DNA of 30,493 nt from an uncultured bacterium (GCA_905216175.1 CAJMSV010000010.1:1-30493); one strand, 5' to 3'. Positions 1 to 9,367 are shown, numbered from the stretch's first letter. The notes: generated by a model from the letters alone, not told the origin. Made by a program: numbers and translations.

Positions 1-120
1 ATAGAGCCAATTTGCCCGCCCAGATGTTACAGATTGAGATATTTGAAAATCGGAATAGAAGCCTACTCCTTTGTGGTGGTATTCCAGTTTGCCAACGATA
101 TACGCGCCGGCAAAAAAGTC

Positions 121-129
121 TGCTATACT
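121..129 (+). promoter_or_regulatory. Candidate extended -10 promoter of tRNA-Glu
   Basis: The sequence TGCTATACT contains a -10 hexamer TATACT (5 of 6 to consensus) with a TG one base upstream, and it ends 10 bases before the mature tRNA 5' end. No convincing -35 box lies 17 bases upstream, so this would be an extended -10 promoter. The remaining bases 1-120 show no gene I can support. Confidence 0.45.
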
Positions 130-139
130 CTTTCCCGCT

Positions 140-216
140 GTCCCCATCGTCTAGCGGCCAAGGACGCCACCCTTTCAAGGTGGATATCGCGGGTTCGAAT
201 CCCGCTGGGGGCACCA
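140..216 (+). tRNA. tRNA-Glu (anticodon TTC), CCA encoded
   Basis: The acceptor strands GTCCCCA (140-146) and TGGGGGC (206-212) pair fully with one G-T wobble. The anticodon stem CCACC/GGTGG encloses the loop CTTTCAA, giving anticodon TTC (glutamate, GAA/GAG). The T-arm GCGGGTTCGAATCCCGC is canonical. Discriminator A213 is followed by a genomically encoded CCA (214-216). The 3' end of this gene is partly duplicated at 388-411. Confidence 0.97.
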
Positions 217-229
217 TTTGAATTGAAGA

Positions 230-259
230 GCCCGTTACCCTCGCGGTAGCGGGCTTTTT
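230..259 (+). terminator. Rho-independent terminator of tRNA-Glu
   Basis: The inverted repeat GCCCGTTACC / GGTAGCGGGC is followed by TTTTT. It lies 13 bases after the encoded CCA of tRNA-Glu. A close copy occurs at 418-448 as part of the downstream duplication. Confidence 0.85.
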
Positions 260-270
260 GCTACCGATAT

Positions 271-411
271 GCCGGGATTCGAACCCGACAGGGTGCGAAG
301 CTGAGGAAACGCGCAAGCGTTTTCCAGCGCAGCACGCAAGGAGCGGAGCGACGCAGCGGAAGCGGGCGGCGCCAGCCGCACGCGGACATCCCGCTGGGGG
401 CACCATTTGAA
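271..411 (+). repeat. tRNA-Glu-3'-end-associated structured repeat element
   Basis: Immediately after the tRNA terminator is a reverse-complement copy of a tRNA-Glu-like T-arm (271-288). A GC-rich core follows: CAGGGTGCG (289-297), a hairpin with arms GGAAACGC/GCGTTTTCC and a GCAA loop (305-325), a second hairpin GCGGC/GCCGC near 367-379, and ACGCGGA (380-386). The element ends in a forward copy of the tRNA 3' end: 388-411 repeats 199-222 exactly (24 of 24 bases). The same core landmarks in the same order appear beside the tmRNA at 19607-19741. It is not a second tRNA because no D-arm or anticodon arm is present. Confidence 0.7.
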
Positions 412-417
412 ACGAGA

Positions 418-448
418 AGCCCGTTACCAATTCGGTGGCGGGCTTTTT
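418..448 (+). terminator. Duplicated copy of the tRNA-Glu terminator
   Basis: The stem AGCCCG-TTACC / GGTGG-CGGGCT is followed by TTTTT. It is a diverged copy of the terminator at 230-259 and sits at the same distance from the duplicated tRNA 3' end. A further reverse-complement T-arm copy (about 459-479) follows it, so the whole block of tRNA tail, terminator and inverted T-arm is directly repeated with a period of about 189 bases. Confidence 0.75.
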
Positions 449-502
449 GCTACCCATGCGCCGGGATTCGAACCCCGAGGGCATTAAATCACACTGTCGT
501 CC

Positions 503-737
503 AAGGGCCTGTGGGCAAAAAATAGCAAATATGAGTACTGTTACCAATTTAGTAACAGCGATTTCATGCCATCAGAAGGCGATTTAGACGCAAGGGGTCC
601 TACGGCGGAAGAATTGCAGGCGTTTATCAGCTATGTACTTGGACATATGTTGCGTAACAACCCATATTTTGTAAATAGATAATGCTACAGGACTTGTGAC
701 AGTACTCATATTTGACGTTTTTTGTCCACAGCCCTTT
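503..737. mobile_element. MITE-like element with about 42-bp terminal inverted repeats
   Basis: The left end (503-544) and the reverse complement of the right end (696-737) match over about 42 bases with a few differences, sharing the block CAAATATGAGTACTGT. The interior, about 150 bases, contains a small hairpin (CTGTTAC/GTAACAG, 538-557) and no convincing protein. A possible reading frame on the minus strand (584-790) runs across the right arm and out of the element, and looks like chance. Size and structure fit a non-autonomous element mobilised in trans. No clear target-site duplication was seen. Confidence 0.75.
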
Positions 738-786
738 ATACCTAGGCAAGTCGGCGGCAAAACGGGCTTCAAAGCGTCCTTCGCAA

Positions 787-821
787 ACAAAAACCGGGGC
801 CCGCATGATGCGGACCCCGGC
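787..821 (-). terminator. Rho-independent terminator of glnN
   Basis: On the minus strand the stem CCGGGGTCCGCAT / ATGCGGGCCCCGG is followed by TTTTTGTTT. It lies 31 bases beyond the glnN stop codon. Confidence 0.9.
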
Positions 822-851
822 TCAATACCGTGACGATATGTCAGTTACGCT

Positions 852-2939
<2,088 letters not shown>

Positions 2940-3018
2940 ACGGAACTCCCTTCGTATCGGCACCGCGTGAGAAGCGGTGTTGATTACTAACGAACGAGTC
3001 ATAGCTTAGACTCGCCGT

Positions 3019-3056
3019 GTTTCCGCGACATTACCGTTATGTTGCTGTCGCGAAAC
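3019..3056 (-). promoter_or_regulatory. Candidate GlnR-like operator upstream of glnN
   Basis: Read toward glnN, four pentamers GTTTC, GCAAC, GTAAT and GAAAC are separated by exactly 6 bases each, an 11-base period. The actinobacterial GlnR box is gTnAC-n6-GaAAC repeated; the four half-sites here differ from it by 1, 1, 1 and 0 bases. The outer parts also form an inverted repeat (GTTTCCGCGACA / TGTCGCGAAAC). The site is 80-117 bases upstream of the glnN start, a natural place for nitrogen control. Which regulator binds is inference. Confidence 0.5.
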
Positions 3057-3143
3057 CAATCAATGAGGTTACCCTATCGAGGTGGCGTTGCCACCCTCAA
3101 CAGCCAATCAACTGCATAAATTGCAGACCTCTCCCCATGGTTT

Positions 3144-3233
3144 AAGGGTAGCCAATTTGGGACGGGGCTTTATTAACTGGTATTTCGCATCAGATACCAT
3201 TCAATATAGCCCCATCCTACATTGACTGCCCTG
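3144..3233. repeat. Degenerate copy of the GGGACGGGG inverted-repeat element
   Basis: The left arm, around CAATTTGGGACGGGGCT (3153-3169), and the right arm, ending in ATAGCCCCATCCTACATTGA, are imperfect inverted repeats. They flank a short hairpin GGTAT/ATACC (3179-3198). The arms match the much better preserved element at 19463-19589, so this is an older, decayed copy. The rest of the 2940-3366 gap holds the operator at 3019-3056. A possible -10 TAGAAT near 3316 could serve metF, but no good -35 accompanies it. Confidence 0.65.
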
Positions 3234-3366
3234 TTATAGGAAATGACGATAGCGAAGCATTTTCGATTGGTATCACCAAATCGCGAGAGAAATTCCATCT
3301 TGGCGCAGTGGTGCTGTAGAATCCTTGCAACAAAACATCGCACCTAGGCATCTAAAGGAGCACGAT

Positions 3367-4239
3367 ATGCGCGTCGACGAGGTTTTTAAGCAGGCAGCAT
3401 CCCAGGGCACCGCGCCCATTTCGTTTGAGATGTTCCCGCCCAAGGGCGAGCTGACCCTCGACACGGCTCGCGAGGTGGCAGGCAATCTGTGCAAGCTTTC
3501 GCCGAGCTTTGTCTCGGTCACCTGCTCGGCCGGCGGCTTGGGCAACGGTGCCACCACCGCCCCCATCGCGCATATGATTACGAGCGAATTCGATACACCC
3601 TCGGTGGCACACCTTACCTGCGTGGGCCGCTCGCACGCCGATATCGCCGCCAAGATCGACGAGTATCGCACCGCCGGCGTGGAAAATATCCTGGCCCTGC
3701 GTGGCGATCTCCCTGCCGGCGCAACCGAGGACGACAAGCCCGCCTCGGACTACGCCTACGCCCGCGACCTCATCCCCGAGCTCGTCGACGCCGGCTTTTG
3801 CGTGGGCGCCGCAGCCTACCCCGAGGGCCACATTGCCTGTGAGGATCTCAGCCTTTCGGTCGAACACCTCAAGCAAAAACAGGACGCCGGCGCGAGCTTC
3901 TTTGTGACGCAGCTCTTCTTTGATAACGAGTGCTTCTACCGTTTTCGCGAGCTTGCCGACAAGGCCGGCATCACCGTGCCCATTACCGCGGGAATCATGC
4001 CGTTTATGGGCAAGTCGCAGATCAGCCGCATGGTCTTTATGTGCGGCGCGTCGCTGCCCTCCCCTGTCATCAAGATTCTCGCCAAGTACGAGAATGACCC
4101 CGAGAGCCTGCAGGCAGCTGGTGTAGATTATGCAGCCCGCCAGCTTTGCGACCTCAAGGAGCACGGCGCCGACGGCCTGCACCTGTACACTATGAACCGT
4201 CCTGCGATCGCCGCGACCATTATGGAGCGCCTGGGGTAA
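3367..4239 (+). CDS. metF: Methylenetetrahydrofolate reductase
   Basis: MetF reduces 5,10-methylene-THF to 5-methyl-THF with a flavin cofactor, supplying the methyl donor for the MetH gene downstream. The 290-residue protein fits the bacterial MetF length. Its N-terminal PISFEMFPPKGE matches the family's catalytic-Glu segment (here Glu21). FVSVTCSAGG, ILALRGDLP, CVGAAAYPEGH, SFFVTQLFFDNECFYRF and AGIMPFMGKSQISRM follow as in the TIM-barrel family. The ATG at 3367 is preceded by AAAGGAG at 3354-3359 with good spacing; an upstream in-frame ATG at 3325 has no such site. The stop overlaps the next start (TAATG), so the two genes are translationally coupled. Confidence 0.96.
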   Translation: MRVDEVFKQAASQGTAPISFEMFPPKGELTLDTAREVAGNLCKLSPSFVSVTCSAGGLGNGATTAPIAHMITSEFDTPSVAHLTCVGRSHADIAAKIDEYRTAGVENILALRGDLPAGATEDDKPASDYAYARDLIPELVDAGFCVGAAAYPEGHIACEDLSLSVEHLKQKQDAGASFFVTQLFFDNECFYRFRELADKAGITVPITAGIMPFMGKSQISRMVFMCGASLPSPVIKILAKYENDPESLQAAGVDYAARQLCDLKEHGADGLHLYTMNRPAIAATIMERLG

Positions 4240-5027
4240 TGGAAAAACCGCACATCGATACAATCGCTGTCGAAGTGCCGGCCGACCTTGCGTCGCCGGC
4301 GCTTTACCGTGTCGATGCTGCGCACCATCCCCGTGTCGACCGTGCCGAGATGCTGCGGTATCTGGGTTACGGCGGCCAGCAGATTGAGCCCGAGCTGTCG
4401 CAGCGTATTGAGCTTGTCGTTGAACGTCTTGAATTGGACATTGAGCCCCGTGGCGTGCGCCGCGTGTTTGCCGTCGATGCCACGGGTGTGGACGAGCAGG
4501 GAGAACCTTGCATCCGTCTGGTTGGCACCAACGTTGAGCTGCGCGGTCGCGATATCTATCGACATCTCAAAGACGCCCGCTTTGCCGCACTCATGGCATG
4601 CACCCTCGGCATGGATGCTGAGCGCCGTCTGCGCACCACGGGAGCCCAACATCCCCTGGAGGGCGCCGTGCTCGACGCCGCGTGCTCCGCTTACGTGGAA
4701 GCCGCCGTTGAGCAAATGGACCAGCAGGTCAAGACGGACGCCGCCGTTCATGGGCTCGCCGGCAACTGGCGCTTTAGTCCCGGCTACGGCGACTGCCCGC
4801 TCTCGGCCCAGCGCTCGATCGTCAATGCGCTCAACGCCACGCGGCTCATCGGCCTGACCGTCACGCCCACCAGCCTGCTCATGCCCACCAAAAGCGTGAC
4901 CGCGGTGATCGGTCTGTTCGACGGCGAAGTCCACGACGCCCAGAGCCGCCCCACCTGCAATATCTGCCGCATGCGCGAGAACTGCCGCTTCCGTGCCGCC
5001 CACACCACCTGCTATTCCAGCCATTAG
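4239..5027 (+). CDS. Stand-alone methionine synthase activation-domain protein (vitamin B12 dependent)
   Basis: This 262-residue protein resembles the C-terminal AdoMet-binding activation domain of cobalamin-dependent methionine synthase, here encoded separately. That domain supports reductive remethylation of oxidised cob(II)alamin in MetH using AdoMet. Visible support is RFSPGYGDCPLS near residue 186, the counterpart of the AdoMet-binding segment of MetH, and GLTVTPTSLLMPTKSVTAVI near 207. A C-terminal cysteine cluster NICRMRENCRFRAAHTTC is not part of the E. coli domain and could bind a metal. The start ATG overlaps the metF stop, and metH begins 10 bases after the stop. The metH product lacks this domain, which supports the assignment. 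Confidence 0.88.
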   Translation: MEKPHIDTIAVEVPADLASPALYRVDAAHHPRVDRAEMLRYLGYGGQQIEPELSQRIELVVERLELDIEPRGVRRVFAVDATGVDEQGEPCIRLVGTNVELRGRDIYRHLKDARFAALMACTLGMDAERRLRTTGAQHPLEGAVLDAACSAYVEAAVEQMDQQVKTDAAVHGLAGNWRFSPGYGDCPLSAQRSIVNALNATRLIGLTVTPTSLLMPTKSVTAVIGLFDGEVHDAQSRPTCNICRMRENCRFRAAHTTCYSSH

Positions 5028-5036
5028 GAGCCCCCG

Positions 5037-7595
5037 ATGTTTACTCCGCTTATCACTCATGATTCTGACGGCACTGCATTGGCGGCACCCGTTGATGCCG
5101 TACGTCGCAACGGTGCCACGTACAAGACGCGCACGCTCGACGAACTGCGCATTAAGGACGATCGCCTGCGTGCGACCATCGAGGGCACGGGACACCTGCT
5201 GTTCGACGGCGGCATGGGCACCATGTTGCAGGCCGCTGGCATGAAGGCGGGCGCCCTGCCCGAGCTGCTCAACTTTGAGGAACCCCAGGTCATTACCGAC
5301 ATTCAGCGGCAGTACGTCGAGGCCGGCTGCGACGTGATCACCGCCAACACCTTTGGCGCCAACGCCCACAAGCTCGACGGTGCCGCCACCGTGGCAGATG
5401 TCTTTGCCGCCGCTGTCGCCTGTGCCCGCGAGGCCGGCGCCCACTACGTCGCCGGCGATATCGGTCCCATCGGCGCGCTGCTTCGCCCCCTGGGTACCCT
5501 GAGCTTCGACGAGGCCTATGACCTCTTTGCCGAGGAAGTGCGCGCAGGCGTCGCCGCGGGTGTGGACCTCTTTATTATCGAGACTATGACCGACCTGGCC
5601 GAGATCAAGGCGGCCGTCCTCGCCTGCCGCGAGAACTCCGACCTGCCCGTCTTTGCCACCATGACCTTTGAGGAAGACGGTCGCACCTTCCTGGGAACGA
5701 GTCCCGAGGTCGCCGCCATCACGCTCGACGCCATCGGTGCCGACGTTTTGGGCATCAACTGCAGCCAAGGACCGGCCGAGCTCCGAGGACTCGCCGCACG
5801 TATGCTCACCGTTACCGACAAGCCCGTTATGGTGCAGGCTAATGCAGGACTCCCCCATGTAGACGACGACGGCAACACCGTCTTTGATATCCAAGCCCCC
5901 GAATACGCCGAGGCCGTCGCCGGCATGATCGCCGACGGTGTGAGCGTCGTGGGCGGTTGCTGCGGCACCACGCCGGCGCACATGGCGGCCTTGCGCACGC
6001 TTATCGACAACCACACGCCCAGCCCGCGCCACCGCAAGCCCAGTATGTCGGTCACGAGCGCCCAAACGGTCGTAGACCTTCCCTGCGACGGCCACAAGAT
6101 CGCCGTCATCGGCGAGCGCATCAACCCCACCGGCAAAAAGCGCCTGCAGCAGGCCCTGCGCGACGGCGACCTGGACTACGTTGTGAGCCAGGGCATCAGC
6201 CAGCAGGAGCAGGGCGCCGACATCCTGGACGTCAACGTGGGCCTGCCCGAGATTGACGAGGTCAAGATCATCCAACAGGCGACCGAACAGCTCCAGGGCT
6301 CCACGCTGCTGCCGCTGCAGATCGACTCCACCGACCCCGCCGCCGTCGAGGCCGCCGTACGTCGCTACGCCGGCAAGCCCATCATCAACTCGGTCAATGG
6401 CAAACAGCAGATCATGGACGAGATTTTCCCGCTGGTCGCCCACTACGGCACCAACGTCGTCGGCCTCACGCTCGACGAAGGCGGCATCCCGGATACCGCC
6501 GAGGCACGTTATGCCATCGCCGAGCGCATCGTGGCCGAGGCTGCCCGTTACGGCATCGGCCCAGACCGCATCCTCATCGACTGCCTGGTCATGACCGCCT
6601 CGACCAACCAGCGCCAGGCTGAGCAGATCCTGCGCGCCATGTCTATGTGCAAGGAGCGCCTGGGCGTCAAGTGCGCACTCGGCGTATCGAACATCAGCTT
6701 TGGCCTGCCCGCGCGGCCGCTGCTGGGCTCGGTCTTTTTGGCCGCCGCCTTTGGCGCGGGCCTGGACGCCCCCATCATGAACCCGGGTTCCAAGCGCTTT
6801 ATGGATACTGTCTACAGCTATCGTGTGTTGAGCGTTGAGGACGAGGGCTCGACCGGATACATCGAGCGCTACGCCGGCTGGACCGATCCGTACAAGATCG
6901 CCGCAAACCCGGCAGCAGCTCAGGCCGCATCGAGTGATGCCGCGCCCGCTGCTGGCACCGCCGGCACCGACGGCAACGACGACCCGATTCGTCGCATGGT
7001 CGTCTCGGGCCGCAAAGGCGAGATCGCTGCCGAGACCGAACGTCTGCTGGCAGACCACGATGCCATGGACCTTATCAACAACCACTTTATCCCCGCCCTC
7101 GACGAGGTTGGCGTTCTCTTTGACCAGGGCAAGTTCTTCTTGCCGCAGCTTATGGCCTCGGCCGAGGCAGCGCGTGTGGGCTTCGACACCATCAAGCGCC
7201 TGATGCCCGCCGGCGAGATTGCCGACAAGGGCAAGATCTGCGTGGCCACCGTCAAGGGCGATATCCACGATATTGGCAAGAACATCGTCAAAATGCTGCT
7301 CGACAACTACGGTTACACCGTCTTTGACCTGGGCCGCGACGTCGATCCGCAGGAGGTACTCAAGACCGTCAAGGAGCGCGATATCAAACTCGTCGGCCTC
7401 TCGGCGCTTATGACTACCACCGTCGTGGCCATGGAAGAGACCATCAAGCTGCTTCATGCCGAGGTGCCGGGCGTCAAGATCATCGTAGGCGGCGCCGTAC
7501 TCACCCCCGAATACGCCAAGCAGATCGGCGCGGACTACTACGCCAAGGACGCCGCCGAGAGCGCGCGCATCGCCGAAGAGGTCTTTGGGCAGTAA
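5037..7595 (+). CDS. metH: Cobalamin-dependent methionine synthase (homocysteine methyltransferase, pterin- and B12-binding modules)
   Basis: The enzyme transfers the methyl group of 5-methyl-THF to homocysteine through cobalamin. The 852 residues contain a homocysteine methyltransferase domain (about 55-320, LFDGGMGTMLQ; zinc-ligand cysteines in INCSQGP and GGCCGTTP). A pterin-binding barrel starts near 354 (VIGERINPTGKKR). After an Ala/Gly-rich linker (about 622-645) comes a B12-binding cap and Rossmann module with GDIHDIGKNIV near 741, whose His is the lower cobalt ligand, and VGLSALMTTT. The E. coli enzyme is about 1,230 residues; the missing part is the activation domain supplied by the preceding gene. 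AGGAG lies 5 bases upstream of ATG 5037. About 50 residues precede the first catalytic domain. Confidence 0.96.
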   Translation: MFTPLITHDSDGTALAAPVDAVRRNGATYKTRTLDELRIKDDRLRATIEGTGHLLFDGGMGTMLQAAGMKAGALPELLNFEEPQVITDIQRQYVEAGCDVITANTFGANAHKLDGAATVADVFAAAVACAREAGAHYVAGDIGPIGALLRPLGTLSFDEAYDLFAEEVRAGVAAGVDLFIIETMTDLAEIKAAVLACRENSDLPVFATMTFEEDGRTFLGTSPEVAAITLDAIGADVLGINCSQGPAELRGLAARMLTVTDKPVMVQANAGLPHVDDDGNTVFDIQAPEYAEAVAGMIADGVSVVGGCCGTTPAHMAALRTLIDNHTPSPRHRKPSMSVTSAQTVVDLPCDGHKIAVIGERINPTGKKRLQQALRDGDLDYVVSQGISQQEQGADILDVNVGLPEIDEVKIIQQATEQLQGSTLLPLQIDSTDPAAVEAAVRRYAGKPIINSVNGKQQIMDEIFPLVAHYGTNVVGLTLDEGGIPDTAEARYAIAERIVAEAARYGIGPDRILIDCLVMTASTNQRQAEQILRAMSMCKERLGVKCALGVSNISFGLPARPLLGSVFLAAAFGAGLDAPIMNPGSKRFMDTVYSYRVLSVEDEGSTGYIERYAGWTDPYKIAANPAAAQAASSDAAPAAGTAGTDGNDDPIRRMVVSGRKGEIAAETERLLADHDAMDLINNHFIPALDEVGVLFDQGKFFLPQLMASAEAARVGFDTIKRLMPAGEIADKGKICVATVKGDIHDIGKNIVKMLLDNYGYTVFDLGRDVDPQEVLKTVKERDIKLVGLSALMTTTVVAMEETIKLLHAEVPGVKIIVGGAVLTPEYAKQIGADYYAKDAAESARIAEEVFGQ

Positions 7596-7620
7596 CACAA
7601 CGGAAACAACCGAGCATCAA

Positions 7621-7658
7621 AACGTGCCGCATGCGCCACTTGGCACGTGCGGCACGTT
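7621..7658 (+). terminator. Inverted repeat after metH, possible operon terminator
   Basis: An 11-bp perfect stem AACGTGCCGCA / TGCGGCACGTT closes a 16-base loop, 25 bases after the metH stop. No T-run follows, so it may be a weak or factor-dependent terminator, a processing hairpin, or an operator for the downstream gene. Confidence 0.5.
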
Positions 7659-7703
7659 AGAATAGATAAGACTATGCTCGTTTTGGCAGATAGGAGCGCA
7701 AGG

Positions 7704-9068
7704 ATGGCGATCACGCCCGCAGAAATCGCGGAAACCCGCGGCATGGTTGAGGAGCAGAACCTCGACATCAGGACCATCACCATGGGTGTTTCGCTCATGG
7801 GTTGCGGCGACGAGAACCTCGACCGCATGTGCACGAAGATCTACGACCACGTGACGCACACGGCTGAGCATCTGGTCGAGACCGCCGAGAACCTCGAGCG
7901 CGAGTACGGTATCCCCATCGTCAACAAGCGCGTTTCCGTCACCCCGGTGGCGCAGATCGCCGCGTGCTGCAAGGATGAGGACCTCACCCCCATCGCGTAT
8001 GCCCTCGACCGCGCGGCCGAGACGCTCGGCATCGATTACCTGGGCGGCTTCTCCGCACTCGTCCAGAAGGGCATCGGCGACGCCGACCGCCGCGTCATCC
8101 AGTCCATCCCCCAGGCGCTCGCCACTACGAGCCGCGTCTGCTCCAGCGTCAACGTCGCCAGCCTGCGTGCCGGCATCAACATGGATGCCGTACTCATGGC
8201 TGCGCAGACCATCATCGACGCCGCTAAGCTCACGGCCGACCAGGACTCCGTCGGCGCTTCCAAGTTTGTCTGCTTTGCCAATATGGTCGAGGACTCCCCG
8301 TTTATGGCGGGCGCCGTCCACGGCGGTGGCGAGGCCGACGCCGTCATCAACGTAGGCGTTTCGGGCCCCGGCGTTATGGCCGCAGCCCTGGAGACGCTGC
8401 CCGATTCCGCATCGATGATGGAAGTCGCCGAGAAGATTAAACAGACCGCCTTTAAGATCACCCGCGCCGGCGAGCTCATGAGCCGCGAGGCCGCCCATCG
8501 CCTGGGTGTCGAGAAGGGCATTGTCGACCTGTCGCTGGCCCCCACGCCTGCCATCGGCGACTCCGTTGCCCGCATCCTCGAGATCATCGGCGTGGGCACC
8601 TGCGGTGGCCCCGGCACGACCTGCGCGCTCGCCATGCTCAACGATGCCGTCAAGAAGGGCGGCGTCATGGCCAGCTCCAGCGTGGGCGGTCTCTCCGGCG
8701 CCTTTATCCCCGTGTCCGAGGATGCCGGCATGATCGCCGCCGTCGAGGCCGGCGCGCTTTCGCTCGAGAAACTCGAGGCCATGACCTGCGTGTGCTCCGT
8801 TGGCCTGGACATGATTGCCATCCCCGGCGACACCCCGGTCGAGACCATCGCCGGCATCATCGCCGACGAGCTGGCCATCGGCGTCATCAACAACAAGACC
8901 ACGGCCGTGCGCGTGATTCCCGCCATCGGCAAGGGCGTGGGCGACTGCGTCGAGTACGGCGGCCTGTTTGGCCGTGCACCCATCATGCCGGTGAACCCCA
9001 ACGCCGGCACCGTGCTTGCCCACCGTGGCGGACGCTTCCCGGCGCCGCTGAACTCGCTCAAGAACTAG
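7704..9068 (+). CDS. UPF0210 / DUF711 (PFL-like) family protein
   Basis: The 454-residue protein matches the conserved UPF0210 (DUF711) family, annotated 'PFL family' from distant resemblance to pyruvate formate-lyase folds; its biochemical role is unknown to me. Recognisable stretches are NLDIRTITMGVSLMGCGDEN at the N-terminus, VNKRVSVTPVAQI, LGGFSALVQKG, SSVNVASLRAGINMDAV, AVHGGGEADAVINVGVSGPG, GKGVGDCVEYGGLFGRAPIM and a C-terminal HRGGRFPAPLNSL. The ATG at 7704 has AGGAG 7 bases upstream. A longer frame from 7647 lacks a ribosome site and family similarity. In many bacteria this family sits beside an ACT-domain UPF0237 gene; none is present here. A hairpin repeat starts 19 bases downstream. 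Confidence 0.93.
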   Translation: MAITPAEIAETRGMVEEQNLDIRTITMGVSLMGCGDENLDRMCTKIYDHVTHTAEHLVETAENLEREYGIPIVNKRVSVTPVAQIAACCKDEDLTPIAYALDRAAETLGIDYLGGFSALVQKGIGDADRRVIQSIPQALATTSRVCSSVNVASLRAGINMDAVLMAAQTIIDAAKLTADQDSVGASKFVCFANMVEDSPFMAGAVHGGGEADAVINVGVSGPGVMAAALETLPDSASMMEVAEKIKQTAFKITRAGELMSREAAHRLGVEKGIVDLSLAPTPAIGDSVARILEIIGVGTCGGPGTTCALAMLNDAVKKGGVMASSSVGGLSGAFIPVSEDAGMIAAVEAGALSLEKLEAMTCVCSVGLDMIAIPGDTPVETIAGIIADELAIGVINNKTTAVRVIPAIGKGVGDCVEYGGLFGRAPIMPVNPNAGTVLAHRGGRFPAPLNSLKN

Positions 9069-9086
9069 CTGAGGGGGACTGGCGAG

Positions 9087-9221
9087 GAGCCCCGGGGAGG
9101 GCAAATATAATAAGGTCGCCTGCTCGGACAGTCCTGACTCGCTCGGAGAGCACATTAAGTGCTCTCCGGCTCGTGCGGAACTCGCGATCGACCTTATTAT
9201 ATTTGCCCTCCCCGGGGCTCC
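9087..9221. repeat. Hairpin MITE-like element with about 33-bp perfect terminal inverted repeats
   Basis: The left arm (9087-9119) and right arm (9189-9221) are perfect reverse complements, containing GAGCCCCGGGGAGGG next to an AT-rich CAAATATAATAAGG. The centre holds a second perfect 10-bp hairpin (CGGAGAGCAC 9144-9153 / GTGCTCTCCG 9159-9168). No protein is encoded. The element lies 19 bases after the UPF0210 stop, so its transcript would form a long stem and could stabilise or terminate that mRNA. The perfect arms suggest recent arrival or selection on pairing. Confidence 0.8.
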
Positions 9222-9335
9222 CGCACAGCGGGACCTCTGTTGGGTTCTGTCCCGATTGCAGTTGCTTCGCTCCTGCACCACTTGGCTGGTGCGGCGGTTT
9301 GGCGTTGGAACGGTTCTTTCTGATATATGCTGGTT

Positions 9336-9367
9336 GCGGCTCTTCTTTTGGGAGGAGTCGCTTTTTT
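9336..9367 (+). terminator. Intrinsic-terminator-like hairpin just upstream of the methyltransferase ribosome site
   Basis: The stem GCGGCTCTTC / GGAGGAGTCGC (with G-T pairing) is followed by TTTTTT at 9362-9367. The ribosome site AGGAGG of the next gene starts only 6 bases later. It could be an attenuator in the leader of the methyltransferase gene, or a terminator for upstream transcription. Confidence 0.5.

Noticed and set aside
12..249. Short plus-strand frames across the tRNA-Glu gene
   Set aside because: They read through a clear tRNA and have no ribosome site.
271..411. Second complete tRNA gene downstream of tRNA-Glu
   Set aside because: Only the T-stem 3' half, acceptor and CCA are repeated; D-arm and anticodon arm are missing.
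2940..3366. Cobalamin or SAM riboswitch ahead of the metF operon
   Set aside because: I looked for the conserved B12 box and SAM-box stems and found neither; the gap is explained by the glnN promoter side and a decayed repeat.
4128..7598. Open frame of 1,156 codons on the minus strand opposite metH and its partner
   Set aside because: Antisense shadow of three recognisable genes, with Gly/Ala/Asp-rich composition and no motif.
7617..9281. 554-codon minus-strand frame opposite the UPF0210 gene
   Set aside because: Antisense shadow; it also runs through the hairpin repeat.
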